Notes under the pieces: generated by a model | The model's database searches: none | What the model was told of the DNA's origin: nothing | What the model saw: the letters and a program-made list of their open reading frames with translations, nothing else | Assembly: GCA_019925105.1 (NCBI GenBank) | Contig: JAHGAU010000024.1 | Span: 682,001 to 746,000, forward strand | DNA: 64,000 bases | Origin: Niebla homalea | Lineage: Eukaryota > Ascomycota > Lecanoromycetes > Lecanorales > Ramalinaceae | Direction: 5' to 3' | Part shown: positions 1 through 11,053 of the stretch, piece by piece | Position numbering within the stretch: the stretch's first letter is position 1 | How the letters are laid out: every line of letters begins with the position of its first letter | Program-made: the position numbers and the translations under genes

Positions 1-1288
1 TCCAGGATGCACCCACTGCGGCGACGGCGGTGAGGGGGGGGATGGTGTAAACGATGAAACGCCACTCCTTGTGCGGCTGGATGCTGTAGATGAGGATGTA
101 GGCGAGGTTTGGGATTAAGATGGCAAGGGCCGGGGGGCGTAGCAGCGGGGAGAGGAGGGTGAATGGGATGCAGGCTAGCAGGATGAAAGGGTTGAAGAGG
201 AGACGGGGGATGGAGGATGTGAGGTAGAAATGCCAGGGAGAGGTGCCCCAATTAAGGGATTGGCCGTGATAGATGTTATAGATGAAGGCGCTGAGTTCAG
301 ACCACAGGGGCCGGGGGGAGCGCCAGAAGAAGGTGTCGATGGGTATGGTGAGGCTGAGGGATAGGAGGGCGGAGATGATGCCGGTGGTGAGGATTGTGGG
401 GAGGGGAAGGCGGATGTGGGGATGGAGACACAGGTAGAGGGTGTGTGCGCCGAGGAGTATGGCGAGCTCAGAGCGGAAGATTATGCCTGCTGCTGTGAGG
501 AAGGAAAGGGCCCAGGTTTGGCGGGCTCGACTAGGGCGGGAAGAGGGACGGCGACCGGCTATTGGAAGAAGGTTGCGAGCTGCTAGGATTGCTGAAGGTA
601 GTGTGAGATGGCAGGTGGGAGAGGTTGAGGAATATGGACGTACTGAGGCCGAAGGCAAAGAAGTTTGGTAATGTTCGGGATGCATAGTACATGATGTGGA
701 ATTGGCTGGCTTGAAAAAGAGAATACCAATTGGCAGTATCTGGACCAAACGCCTTTGCAATTCCATTGCGGAAAGAGATCAGACAGTAGGCATTGAAGAG
801 TCCCAAGACGGCTCTGACTAGGCAAGGGATGTATTAGTTTTGGAAGGAAACGTATAAAATTCGCGGGCACCTCATCTCGTTACATGCTCAAACTCAATGA
901 AGAGGAAGAAGAAAATACCAATAACTTGTCTGTTCACTTCTGACCCCAACGCATTTTGAAGCCATATCAACGGCCAACTTGTGGCCGCCAATAGCAAGGG
1001 CCCAACGAACGTTCTGGGGACGGGACCAGTGAAAGTGAGATGATCATAATGACTTCGTAAATGGGCATCCACGTTTTGCCATGAAACACCATGAGTCAAG
1101 ATATCATGAGTTGCCTGGACATTGAACGATTCCTCGACCTTGGTGTATGGCGCCAGGACAAGTTGAAGCAGTATGCATGTCGGGATGAGCAGCGAGCATA
1201 ATAAATCTATAGAAGGCCGTTAGTATGCTCTCAATCGAAAATAACATCTGAAGATTTTTGGCAATGACTGACCTACGACTCGCCTCAT
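1..1288 (-). CDS. ALG12: ALG12, dolichyl-P-Man:Man7GlcNAc2-PP-dolichol alpha-1,6-mannosyltransferase (3' end cut by window)
   Basis: ER multi-pass GT22 mannosyltransferase that adds the eighth mannose to the lipid-linked oligosaccharide used for N-glycosylation. I place the start at 1288: a 16-nt first exon (1288-1273, MRRVV), a GTCAGT donor, a CTAAC branch site, and exon 2 from 1206. Exon 2 reads through VEESFNVQATHDILTHG and PRTFVGP. A further intron (donor GTATTT near 930, acceptor near 816) leads to ASQFHIMYYASRTLPNFFAF, then after another break RSELAILLGAHTLYL. At the window edge the frame reads HKEWRFIVYTIPPLTA. All are hallmark ALG12 segments. An intron or frame change between about 530 and 640 is needed to keep the frame. 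The C-terminus lies outside the window. It shares a short intergenic region with YOS1. Family call is sure; exact internal splice sites are inferred. Confidence 0.9.
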
Positions 1289-1512
1289 TGCAAATAGTAT
1301 TCACTGTACGTCTGCTCATAATTGTCTGGTATTCGTAAACAGTAGTAGTGAGCTTGGAATTGGAGGTCAACCTGACGTCGCGCGTTCTTCGTCGCGCGAT
1401 TTGTCCGCTCAGCCCTACGCAGCTCCGCAGCTCCAGGTACTGAAACCATCTCCTCCTCCGCATCCAACTCCGCAGCAAGACCTCTAAAACCAACTCTCGC
1501 TTAGTGATCAGC
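1289..1512. promoter_or_regulatory. divergent promoter region ALG12 / YOS1
   Basis: The start codons of ALG12 (-) and YOS1 (+) lie 224 bp apart, so this segment must hold both 5' UTRs and both promoters. Both products act in the early secretory pathway, so co-regulation is plausible but not shown. No clear TATA box was seen. Confidence 0.5.
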
Positions 1513-2064
1513 ATGTTGTTTGGACTAGGGAACCTCTTTTACGGTATCTTGAGTCCAGAGTCACCAATCTCGGTCTCATCAAGCTGACCTGTACAGTCTC
1601 AATTCTCCTCGTCAATGCCGTTGCCGTACTTTCAGAGGACCGCTTTCTCGCACGAAGTAAGTCTCGAGCCGGCGCAGGTCAGGCGCAATATGGGGCCGAG
1701 TCCAGATAGCTAAGTCGAATTAGTTGGATGGGGTAATACGCCCACAGAGCCTTCCTTTGGAGGAGGCGGTGACCAAGCGAGCGTGAAGTCGAAATTGGTG
1801 AACCTAATATCGAGCGTGAGGACGTTGATGAGGAGTGAGTGGTTTCCCCCTTCTCCACACATCCGGATGGCCTCTCTATGCCATTGCAAGGCAAACCTAT
1901 CACCAGTCGGACCAAAACACTTCCCCGGGACCACCAGCTTAGCCAGCCGGAGCCGCCGAGAAAGTCCACTCTACGTATTGGAGAACAACTGACTTGGACT
2001 GCTTATAGTACCCCTTATCGTCATCAATACTTTGGTCATAGTCTACGAGCTCGTACTTGGATGA
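1513..2064 (+). CDS. YOS1: Yos1-like ER-Golgi transport protein
   Basis: Small membrane protein of the Yip1-Yif1 complex needed for ER-to-Golgi vesicle transport (yeast Yos1, human IER3IP1). It is spliced from four small exons: 1513-1543, 1597-1656, 1724-1834 and 2009-2064. These join in phase to 85 residues, the usual family size. The N-terminus MLFGLGNLFY, then AVLSEDRFLARIGWG, then SVKSKLVNLISSVRTLMR and the C-terminal IVINTLVIVYELVLG are diagnostic, with a hydrophobic segment at each end. No exon is long enough to be noticed as an ORF by itself, so the gene is easily missed. It is convergent with creB. Confidence 0.93.
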
Positions 2065-2596
2065 GAAAACAGCGAATCGGCTTGGTTGAACTTCTTCGAG
2101 ATACCCACATCCATTGGCATTTTGTGCATTACCGTGGGCATGAGATAGCATTTGAATCAATTCATTTGATTGGCCATTAAGATATGTCTTCAGGACAACT
2201 TTGCAGGTAGCGGACCTCATAATCCGTCCAAACGAAGCCAACCCAGGCCTATTCGTACTAATATAGAGTAGAAATATTGTACATCTGAGCTTCGAACCAG
2301 GCAGCCCAAGAGAAGCGGACGTTGAGAATGACATAATGCTCGGTGGAGAATCCCGATATCTGTCAGACCATGTTGCACCATATGGCGAACATTTCCAAAC
2401 GCCTTGCGCTTTTCACCATCCAATATTACATCCCCAATACTGAGTGCCGCACACTCAGAACGCCTGCCCACGTGGTATCATTGGTATCTCATTCGTCATC
2501 ATCGATAGCTCTTGGGACAAGTGGCGTATCCATGGGGGAAGATATTCATGCGATAAAAGTATGTCTTCTGAAAACTGCCGAAATTGTACACATGCA
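2065..2596. other. intergenic, convergent YOS1 / creB 3' regions
   Basis: Open frames on both strands here (for example minus 2217-2471, which starts at GTG) match no family I know and lack splice or start context. It probably holds the two 3' UTRs. Confidence 0.4.
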
Positions 2597-4816
2597 TTAG
2601 AGCATCAGGTTTGATCTCCTCTTTTTCAAACCATTTAGACCGCTGAATCGATGCTTGGCTTTGTTCAACGGGCTCTCTGCAGCTTTGTCAGGCACGTCAT
2701 TTGCCTGTTGCGAGGAAGCCGATAGCGGCTCATTCTCCTGGCTTTCAACGAGTGCTTCGTCCTTGCTCGCTTCCCGCGAATTGCCGCTGAGAAATTTGGG
2801 TTTCTTGAAACTCTTGCTTGTGGACTTGAATCTGCTCAAGCCTCCAGATAATGTGGGGGCCGGGACTGTTGCTCCATTTTCGTTGGCAAGCCTTCTGTCC
2901 TCCTCGACCTTCGACGCCTTGCTAGCTGCTATCGCTGCCTTGGTTTCTGCATCCTGTTTCTTGACGATTTCGCGTCGCTTCAGCTCCACGGTCTTTCTGC
3001 GCTCCCGCTCAGCTTGTTCATCTTCTTTGGCTTGTTGCTTAGCTGCTGCTCTACGTTCCTTGTCTTCTCTCTGGCGTTCCTTTTTCGACTTCAACTCCTC
3101 AGCGGGGGGGGCTGAAACAGGCTGCATTGCGGGCAGCGCTGTCAGATCTCCATTCGGCTGCGTGGCATGTGCCAAGGCTGGTGCAGGGTCCGTCATCATT
3201 CTGTCGAGGTCCTTTGCATTTTCGTCCCCGCTGAGGGGCGAGCTAGCGCTTCTGACAGGATGGATGCCATTGGTCAATCCACTGGTCCTAATCCCTAAGC
3301 TAGCACCCTCCTTAGGCGTTTCGATGGTGGCTTTGGGAATCAGCACCTCACTTTCGGCGTCTTGCTCTTTTTTCACCGCCTCGATGGTTGTCTCCTGGTA
3401 GAACAGTACATAAGCACAAGCGAGTCCGGGTCGATCGCCAAAAAAGTTCTGGACATAGCTTTTGTCCACAGGCTCAACCATTTCGTCGTCGAAAAGAAGC
3501 CAGCCCCGGTCTTCGGTCTTGATGATCGAGACATAGTGTCCGTGATATGGTCCCCCTCCTATATGAACGACGACAGCATAGAGCTCGTAAAGACGATCTG
3601 GATCCTCGGCGTCGTCAGTAGTATTGAATAGCCGGAGATGATATGGGTAGACGACTCGATGGAAGAGCTTCTGCAGTCGCTGCAGGTCTTCAGTATATTT
3701 GAACCTTTTGAGATGTAGAGCCAAGATTTTTGGTAATCGCTTGATCTTCATCCTCTTTTCCGCTTCCTGTAGTCCTCCACAATTATCACAGTGAAATTTG
3801 TTTCTCTCGCAAAGCATTTCCTCCTCAGAAAATTTCTTCAAACACGAGGTCACGGAAGTGTGTTCGTCCAAGTCCACAGAAAGATCAAGGAATGCCTCGT
3901 CTCTCTGAGAGACGTTCTCGCAGGTCAGGCACTTGGTCTCCGATGTTAAGGTCCCTTCGAATAATTCGTGAACCCATCCAGTATTAATGGTAGCTTTCGG
4001 CATCGCTCGAGCAAGTGCTTGTTCGAAGCCATCTTTGGCCACTGCACCATTCATGTTCTTCTCTTCCTCCAGCTTCTTCGAATGAATCTCCACATTTTCA
4101 ACGACATCGTTTAGAAGAAGGTTCAAAAACTCGTGAGCGTCCTGATGCATGGCCGTACGAAACATTTCATTGTCCTTCTTAAGGACCTCTAGGAATCTAG
4201 ACGGGCTGACTACTCCCACCCGAGACTCATGAACATACAAAGCCTCAAAAATGTCTTTCAAGCAAGTGAATAAGGACTCGGACATGCCGTAAGCTTGTGT
4301 GTTTTCGTAACCCATTATGATTGTCGGCCCTCTTGTGTGGGCCACTTTCTTCTTGAAATCTGGATGCTCCTTGTCCTCTGGTTTCGGGGTGGCCAAAGGT
4401 CCCCCCGGATTTCGAGCTGATCCATTTTGGGCTGCCTGACGGTTCATGAGTTTTGCATAAGAGAGAGAAGGATGATTAGGCGGTAAGCTGGTAGTATTGA
4501 TGTGAAGACGTTCCTGGCCCGTAGGACTGTTGATTACAAATTCGGTTGGGGTATGCTTTGGATAGTTGATGACTTGTTGTCGAAATGGAACAGAGTAATA
4601 TAAACATTGTAGAATCGAGTTGGCGTAACAGGTGTTGCCGAAGTTTTCGAGGCCCCAGAATTTATCGCTGCCATCCTCGCGCAGAGGCCCAGCATCAAGA
4701 AGGTGCCGCTCCAGTGGATTTAATTGTGGTGCGTTGGGATCTTTCTTTGACGGCAATATGTTTGCTGAACCTGAGGTGCTCGCGCCGGAGCGCATGCGGT
4801 TGAAGAATGAGGACAT
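2597..4816 (-). CDS. creB: CreB-type ubiquitin carboxyl-terminal hydrolase (USP12/46 family)
   Basis: Cysteine deubiquitinase of the USP/UBP class; Aspergillus CreB acts in carbon catabolite repression together with a WD40 partner (CreC). It is an uninterrupted frame of about 739 residues. The first ATG is at 4816; the frame extends two codons further to a TTG, which I reject as a start. Numbering from that TTG, the Cys box [15 protein letters not shown] has the nucleophile near residue 65, the [12 protein letters not shown] box is near 227, two CxxC zinc ligand pairs are near 298 and 345, and the His box [13 protein letters not shown] is near 429 with the DDE Asp near 446. The last 200 residues are a Lys/Glu/Arg-rich probable coiled coil followed by a basic tail ending KKRRSNLML. 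It has no introns, unlike nearly all its neighbours. The CreB assignment rests on overall architecture. Confidence 0.9.
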   Translation of the reverse strand: MSSFFNRMRSGASTSGSANILPSKKDPNAPQLNPLERHLLDAGPLREDGSDKFWGLENFGNTCYANSILQCLYYSVPFRQQVINYPKHTPTEFVINSPTGQERLHINTTSLPPNHPSLSYAKLMNRQAAQNGSARNPGGPLATPKPEDKEHPDFKKKVAHTRGPTIIMGYENTQAYGMSESLFTCLKDIFEALYVHESRVGVVSPSRFLEVLKKDNEMFRTAMHQDAHEFLNLLLNDVVENVEIHSKKLEEEKNMNGAVAKDGFEQALARAMPKATINTGWVHELFEGTLTSETKCLTCENVSQRDEAFLDLSVDLDEHTSVTSCLKKFSEEEMLCERNKFHCDNCGGLQEAEKRMKIKRLPKILALHLKRFKYTEDLQRLQKLFHRVVYPYHLRLFNTTDDAEDPDRLYELYAVVVHIGGGPYHGHYVSIIKTEDRGWLLFDDEMVEPVDKSYVQNFFGDRPGLACAYVLFYQETTIEAVKKEQDAESEVLIPKATIETPKEGASLGIRTSGLTNGIHPVRSASSPLSGDENAKDLDRMMTDPAPALAHATQPNGDLTALPAMQPVSAPPAEELKSKKERQREDKERRAAAKQQAKEDEQAERERRKTVELKRREIVKKQDAETKAAIAASKASKVEEDRRLANENGATVPAPTLSGGLSRFKSTSKSFKKPKFLSGNSREASKDEALVESQENEPLSASSQQANDVPDKAAESPLNKAKHRFSGLNGLKKRRSNLML

Positions 4817-6817
4817 GACCAAGGATTCGGAGAGTCTCTGTGTGAGGTTTCAGGAAGGGGAGAGTCGTATTCGATTGGTCATATCAGCCTCAGGGTGAGG
4901 GTGTCTTAATGCGAGTAATCATTCTTGAACCACAGTGTTCTCGCTGATGGGGGGTAGGGATGTAGAGTTGAAGCGGTCGACGAGGTTGCAAAGGAGGGTG
5001 CCTTCGAGGGATAAGACTGTACGTAACTGCGGCGTAGTGCAGCGGTAATCGCGGGGATGATGAGGGAACTCAAGTCTCAAGACGGGGCGCCGCCGCTGAT
5101 CATGCGGGTCAGAGGAAGCCTAAGGATCCTGAGAGCTTTTTAGACGAGGCCGAACAGAAGAAGAAGCGAATTCAAGATGGGGGGGTTTGGCTCGGGCTGT
5201 TTTAGGGGCTGACAAGGCTTCCGATGAGATGTTCAGGTCGCGGTGGAGCCCACGTAAAGTGAATGTCTGTCTTATTTAGATATAAATCTCCAAGCGAGCC
5301 AGAAGATTCAATGATGAAGATGATGCCAAAAAAGAGCTGCCTTATTGAGAGCCCCTCGGGGGGCCATGTGCGCGCACGAAGGCAATTGGTGGCACTAAGG
5401 TAGCGGCTTGGCGGAATCCCGAGCACCGCTCTTAGCGCTGTTAAGGTCCAACTCTCCCCAATTCTCGGGTTTCGGGATCTGTATTGCCATGATGAAGATT
5501 TCTCCTCTCTGATGACCCAATCCCTGCTTACTCAAGCGTTTAGGTCTCTGATATTTCGTTCAAATCATGTGCGATGTCAGTTTGGCGCCAGGCAGCATGT
5601 TGAGGTACTCCACAATTTGTGGAGAGCGTTGCTGACCCCAAGACTGATGACACATCGGATAGTTCTATCGATTCGGACTATCCAAGCACCTGCCTTGCTG
5701 TGGATAATAATCTCTCAACGTCGCGAGAACCTGCATATAGACGAGCCCGCTTGCCTTGCGCCACCAAGTCGACGAATAGGAATGGATGGATGAACCATGA
5801 TGGTTGGGTTTGCAGATTGAAAAAAAAGAGGAAGATCCTCTCCTTATCAACAGCTTATTATGCAACCCTGAATGGCCCCGTGGGGGGTACGTGAATACCT
5901 GCTGCATACGATCGACCCCAAGCTAATATGACGTTCTTTTAAAACAAAGTAAATTCCTCTTTGTCGCCGTACTAATGGCCGACAAGGGGACAACCATGTC
6001 CACTCCAATTCTTTCCTAGCCTGCGATCTTGAATCTTCCGCATGGTTGATCTATCCTATCTATGGAAAGTTATGCTGGAACTGAAGCATTTGTGGCATGT
6101 GGTGGGCGTATGGGATGCGTGCTGCACTTTTGCTCGATTGGATTGGCAGCTTCTAAACAGAGTCTGAGTACGGGCGAGGATTGTAGAAACGAAGCAAGCT
6201 CGCAAAGCATACGGCGTCATTGCAACGTCAAGTATTAAAGTGGCCGAATGAGCAGGTTTACTGCCTAGGAAAGCAATCTGACAACCAGTGATTCTGCAGC
6301 ATCTACTCTCCCGTATCAGTGACATTGATAGGGTCATGCGCATGCTACTACGAAAGCGTTCTCTGATGACACAGCCGTGATCGCGACTAACTAGCACGAG
6401 GGTGGAGGTAAAATATGAGATGATGATGGGCTTGGGGAAGCCACTAGTACCCGTGAGCAATGCTCCAGTTTTGAGTTTTGGTGAAAGACGATGGGATCTA
6501 GAAAACACAATCACGTGACGATATCTGCCAACATAGCGTAAGTCGGTCCGAGCTTCCGATAGGTAATCTAAGGGACTGTTGGTTTGCGAATGCCCAAAAA
6601 CAAATCTGAGGTGGACTGGTTGAGACGACCTCGCAGCTTTTCGCCGGTATCCCAACACCCTTTCCTGAGACCTTCATTTCTCGCCAGACTCACCTTAAAG
6701 AGGACTATAAAATTAATATCCGCCAGGCGCCTCCTTGCCTACCCACACGGAGCGCCGTTACATCAAAAGCATCCCCTTGTGATGATAACAAGCCTGTAGA
6801 AGGGAGGTGGGCACGCG
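4817..6817. other. 2.0-kb intergenic region
   Basis: Between the divergent creB and the sugar transporter. Short open frames occur, the longest being minus 6056-6658 (200 codons), but none resembles a known protein or shows convincing splice structure. It probably holds promoters and 5' UTRs of both genes. Confidence 0.4.
6706..6712 (+). promoter_or_regulatory. TATA-like box of the sugar transporter
   Basis: TATAAAA lies 106-112 bp upstream of the ATG at 6818, a usual TATA-to-ATG distance in filamentous fungi. Its function is inferred from position only. Confidence 0.35.
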
Positions 6818-8709
6818 ATGCCCTCGGCGGCGTCATGGACGGGCAATCCCTCCATCAAAGGGTCATCGGAGTCTATACGAATGGCATTATTGACCTTCAA
6901 CCTCATAGGCCTACAGTAAGTCAAATTCTTGCAAGTGACAGGTTCTCGTGGCTGATCGTACCTTTCTTAGATTCACATGGGGCTTTGAAATGACATGTGA
7001 GACCTCGATAGCCTCGAGACCTCCCTGAGGACCATACTGAGCAGTCACGATAGACTGCACTCCGTATCTGCTTTCATTGGGACTGACCAAGAGCAAAACC
7101 TCGTTGGTATGGATTGCCGCCCCGCTCTCGGGTTTGATCATGCAGCCGGTCATCGGTGTCCTGGCGGACAATTCTCGGTCCAAATGGGGCAGACGTAGGC
7201 CATTCATGCTGATTGGGGCAATCCTCACGGCCATGTCCCTCTTTATACTTGGCTGGACCGCAGAGATTGTGGGCCTGTTCATCTCCGACCCTGATGTGGC
7301 AAGGCCTTGCACTGTCGCCCTTGCTGTCATCAGTATCTATGCTGTTGATTTCTCCATCAACTCTACCCAATCGTCGGGTCGCAGTCTGATTGTTGACACT
7401 CTTCCGATTGCGAAGCAGCAGCTGGGGTCCGCCTGGGCTAGCCGAATGACTGCAGTTGGCTCTCTTGTGGGATACGCGGTCGGGACCATTGATCTCATGG
7501 GAATCTTTGGGCACTCGATTGGGGACACTCAGTTCAAACAGTCGACCTTCATTGCGGCCACATTCTTCGTCTTTTCTGTTGCAATTACCTGCTGGGCCGT
7601 GGAGGAGCGGGTGCTGATAACGAGAAAGTGCGTGTACAAGTTCTCGCCATCTTCGATCCACACTGACCTATCATTCTAGAGATGGGGACGCTCGTGGGAG
7701 TGCGGTGAAGCTCCTGGCCAACATCCTCAAAACTACGCTTAATCTTCCAGACCGGATCCAAGCTATCTGTTGGGTTCAATTCTGGGCCTGGATAGGCTGG
7801 TTCCCTTTCCTCTTCTACTCTGCCACCTGGGTTGGTGAAGTCTACTTCCGCTACCATCCTGAAGCGGCAGAGAAGGCTTCTGCCGATGCGCTTGGCGATG
7901 TTGGCCGCATCGGCTCTCTCGCTCTTGTTGTCTTCTCCATCGTTACCTTCCTTAGCTCCATTGGACTCCCATGGCTCATCCGATCCCCCGACTCCCCCAC
8001 TGAGAAACGATCGTTCACACCTCGCCCACCGCAGTCTCTCGGCCCGTTCATCTCGCCATTGATCTCCCTACTGCAGAAGGGCAAACCCGATCTCCAGACC
8101 GCCTGGCAGTATAGCCATCTCATCTTTGCAGGTGCGATGTGCCTTGCACCCTTCGTCCGCTCCCTAAGTATGGCCGCCATCATTGTCTCTCTCTGTGGCG
8201 TCCCATGGATGCTGGCGTGCTGGGCACCATTCTCGTTGATAGGTGTCGAAATCAACCGCTTGACCGCGCCAGCCAATAACGGCTCCACTACAGCCTACCG
8301 CCGTCTCTCCAATCCAAATGGTGACGAATCCCTCAGACTCAATCACCTTGACGGGGGTATACCCCTGCCAGACCGAGTCGACCCCACTGAAGCCGATTCA
8401 GACGATGAGAAAGACGTTGAAAACCTTTTGCACAACCCGAATGCCACTACGGGCGAGACTGCTGGAATCTATCTGGGGATACTAAACTTGTTCACTACTC
8501 TGCCCCAATTCGTGGGCACATTCATCAGTATGATTGTATTTTCGATACTCGAGCCGGGCAAGAGCCCAGAACTGCATGGGGAGAAGACACCTGAGGACCT
8601 ACAGAATGTTAAGGAGAAGCCAAATGGGATTGCAGTGTGTTTGTTTATCGGTGCGTTGAGTGCGCTGGGGGCGGCGTATGCGACGAAGAGTATGAAAAGG
8701 AGGGGCTGA
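6818..8709 (+). CDS. SUT/GPH-type sucrose or alpha-glucoside:H+ symporter
   Basis: Twelve-helix plasma-membrane sugar transporter related to S. pombe Sut1 and plant SUTs (GPH family, SLC45-like). The four exons are 6818-6915, 6971-6996, 7054-7627 and 7680-8709, joining in phase to 575 residues. ATG 6818 is the first in frame after a TAG. Visible landmarks are LLTFNLIGLQFTWGFEMTY in helix 1, TPYLLSLGLTKSKTSLVW, the helix 2-3 loop DNSRSKWGRRRPFMLIG (the conserved RxGRRR signature), and GWFPFLFYSATWVGEVYF in helix 7. The C-terminal half has a long hydrophilic central loop and ends after a helix with KSMKRRG. The substrate cannot be read from sequence; sucrose or maltose is the family inference. 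Exon 2 is only 26 nt, so automated models may miss it. Confidence 0.88.
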
Positions 8710-9760
8710 AGATATGTTTGATACCCAAGTCAGAATCCATGCTCAAATGGCCCCCTAAGCACTTGTCTGTCTCGCAATTGAAGGTGTGATGAGGCAAAGG
8801 TCGCATGCTTGTACGATGGAGAGCGGCGTGTAGCGACTCTTCAACTCCCGGCCGGATCTACTCTATGAAGGCCTATTGTGGATATCCAGGACTGCTTCCT
8901 GGCATGTAATGAGCAGGCTACTGGGGGCGGACCTGGAATGTATGAATATGTATGTACTCTAGAGTAATATATCGATAGAACAAGTGTTAACAACGTTCTC
9001 TCAACCGGAGACAAATTTCGCCTCCTCATGACCTGGAGTATAAACATGAAGACCACCAATTGACCTCACATGATCTATTATCCATGCAACAATTGGGGAA
9101 ACTGACATCGTATCTGAATCCGAATTCAATATTATTCCCAATTACAGATATGTGAGTGATATGGCTACCATCTCCACTATACTTGTGACCGTTACCGACA
9201 AGAACATCTTCGCTGAGTTAAAAAAGGAAGTATTCCCAATATAAAAACGTTTTCATCACCAGCTCAAATAATCTACATTCGATTGTGGCTGCAACGGTGC
9301 AACACCATTATTGCGAGTCAATGCATCTAGATCATGCATCTTGCGTGTTGTTGTTGTTGTTGTTGTTGTTATTCATCAAACACGCGGTCGAGAATATGAT
9401 AGAAAAGTAGGGCCCCATTCATTTCACCGCCACGCTCGGAAAAGGAAAAAAAATTATAAAAAAAATTGACACGAGAGAAGTTGAGAGAAGTGAAGTAGAG
9501 TATAAAGAAAAAGGCTCATCTAATGTTACAAATGCAACCGAACCATCGCCCATGTACTCCATTCTTGGAATCGCCGTGTCATCGCTCCATGCAAGCCCCA
9601 TCTCCCGACGAGATCTGTCACCCCCCCTGTCTGCCTGCGACCTCTAAATTTCCCGGCGTCAACTATCTTGCTCCTCCTTCATGGTTTTCTTTCCACCATC
9701 TTCCTCGTCCCCCTGCATCATATAGATGATCTCCCAACCCTCCCCTTCTCCATACACCCA
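8710..9760. other. intergenic, AT-rich, holds a GTT microsatellite
   Basis: Convergent 3' region between the sugar transporter and the SDR gene. Part of it (about 9060-9520) is AT-rich. No coding signal recognised. Confidence 0.4.
9347..9370 (+). repeat. (GTT)8 microsatellite
   Basis: Eight uninterrupted GTT units in a non-coding convergent intergenic region. A likely length-polymorphic locus. Confidence 0.9.
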
Positions 9761-11053
9761 TCAAGGCCACCACCCCACCCCCTCATAACTCCTCAGAATA
9801 CTCCTGATCCCCTCGGCCGTCATCTCCCTCTCGGCCACCTCCCAGCCCAGCTCCCGCTTCGCCTTGCCGTTGTTCAGGCTGAGGTGGCAATCCCTGATCA
9901 ATTCCTTCTCCATGAACGGGCTCAGCGGGCTGCCCTGCCCGGCATTCAACCCCTTGGCCTTCAGCAGGTCCGCCCACGGCTGCAAAATCTCCTCGTTCAC
10001 CTCCCCGACGACGGCGTCGAGGTTCAGCTTGGCGAATTGGCTGATCAGGGTGCCCTGGAAGCCGGTCTCGATGGCGAAGATGGTGTGGAAGAGGGAGGCG
10101 AGCTTGTCCTGGCTGAGGTCGCCGTCGTCGGCGATGTTGAAGGCTACGTCGTTCATCTTCTGCTTCGGTGTGGAGGAATCGGTGGACGAGGAGGAGGGAG
10201 AGGTGGGGTGAGCAGTGGCCCACTTCGCGGCGGCCCAGGCGGCGGTGCAGACGTCGTCGATGTGGACGGTGTTGACGCGCAGCGATTTGCCCCACAGCCA
10301 TTTCATCTCTTTGCCGATGTGTTGGTAGACCCGCGCGATGCACAACCCGCGGGCGAGGAAGCCGGTGTCGAAGCGGCCGTAGACGTGGCCGAGCCGGAGG
10401 GTGGCGTAGCTGAGCCCGTCGGCGGATTGATGGGCGATTTCTTCGAGGGCCTCTTCGCCTTTGAGTTTGGCTTTGGAGATCTGGAGCCAGGGTTTTAGCT
10501 GCGCGGTTTCGGTGCAGCCGCCTGAGTTGATGGTGCTGTCCGAGGGGGGTTTGTAGATCATTCCTGTGGAGAACTCGACGAGGGTGGGTTTATGGGGAGG
10601 CCTTTGTTGGGTGATGTAGGTGGCCAGGTTCTTGGAGAGTTGGGTGTTGCGGAGGTCGTATATTGAGGGATCTTGGGAGTAGCGGGTCTCGGCGCCGCAG
10701 TTGAAGACGTAGGTGTAGTGTTTGGCTTTTGTGGGGGTGAATATTCGTTCATTGGATTGGGGGCGCGAGGCGTCTGCCTGCATGAATTTGGAGGTGTGAC
10801 ATGCCTCGCTGAACTCTGGGGGGAGGCGGGCGAGTTGTGGTAAGACTTTGTCGACTAGACGGACCTCAGAGGCGAGCTTGTTGTCATGAATGTAGAGGGC
10901 AAGGAAGCGACCAATGTATCCTGAGTCCGGACGGGTAAGCGTTGATTTGGGCAGACATCAAGGCGGGTGGTGAGACATACCTAAGCCACCTATGATGAGG
11001 ACCGCTGGCTTCTCCTCTGTCGACGGCCCCTCTGAAGGCTGTTTTGATGCCAT
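9761..11053 (-). CDS. NAD(P)-binding extended-SDR epimerase/dehydratase family protein
   Basis: The two exons are 11053-10981 and 10920-9761 with a 60-nt intron, giving 410 residues. The N-terminal Rossmann strand and glycine motif VLIIGGLGYIGRF (about residues 18-30) is split by the intron between GGL and GYIGR, so a model starting in exon 2 loses the cofactor site. VRLVDK follows as strand 2. Further on are FNCGAETRYSQDP, then STGMIYKPP, and the substrate-side LRLGHVYG and RVNTVHIDDVC, all typical of NAD-dependent epimerase/dehydratase proteins. The canonical YxxxK pair is not evident, so it may be atypical in catalysis. Substrate unknown. Coding is GC-rich, with a shift from C-ending to G-ending codons toward the 3' end. 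Confidence 0.8.

Noticed and set aside
2655..3401. 248-codon plus frame antisense to creB
   Set aside because: Ser/Leu-rich reverse reading of the Lys/Glu/Ala-rich creB tail.
5029..5100. tRNA-like stretch (GCGGCGTAGTGCAGCGG...)
   Set aside because: It resembles a D-arm only; no T-arm GGTTC motif and no matching acceptor stem.
6056..6658. 200-codon minus frame in the creB-transporter spacer
   Set aside because: No recognisable domain, residue composition like random sequence, no splice or promoter context.
9668..10498. 276-codon plus frame antisense to the SDR gene
   Set aside because: Exact shadow of the real minus-strand gene. GC-rich biased third positions suppress antisense stops; the translation has no domain.
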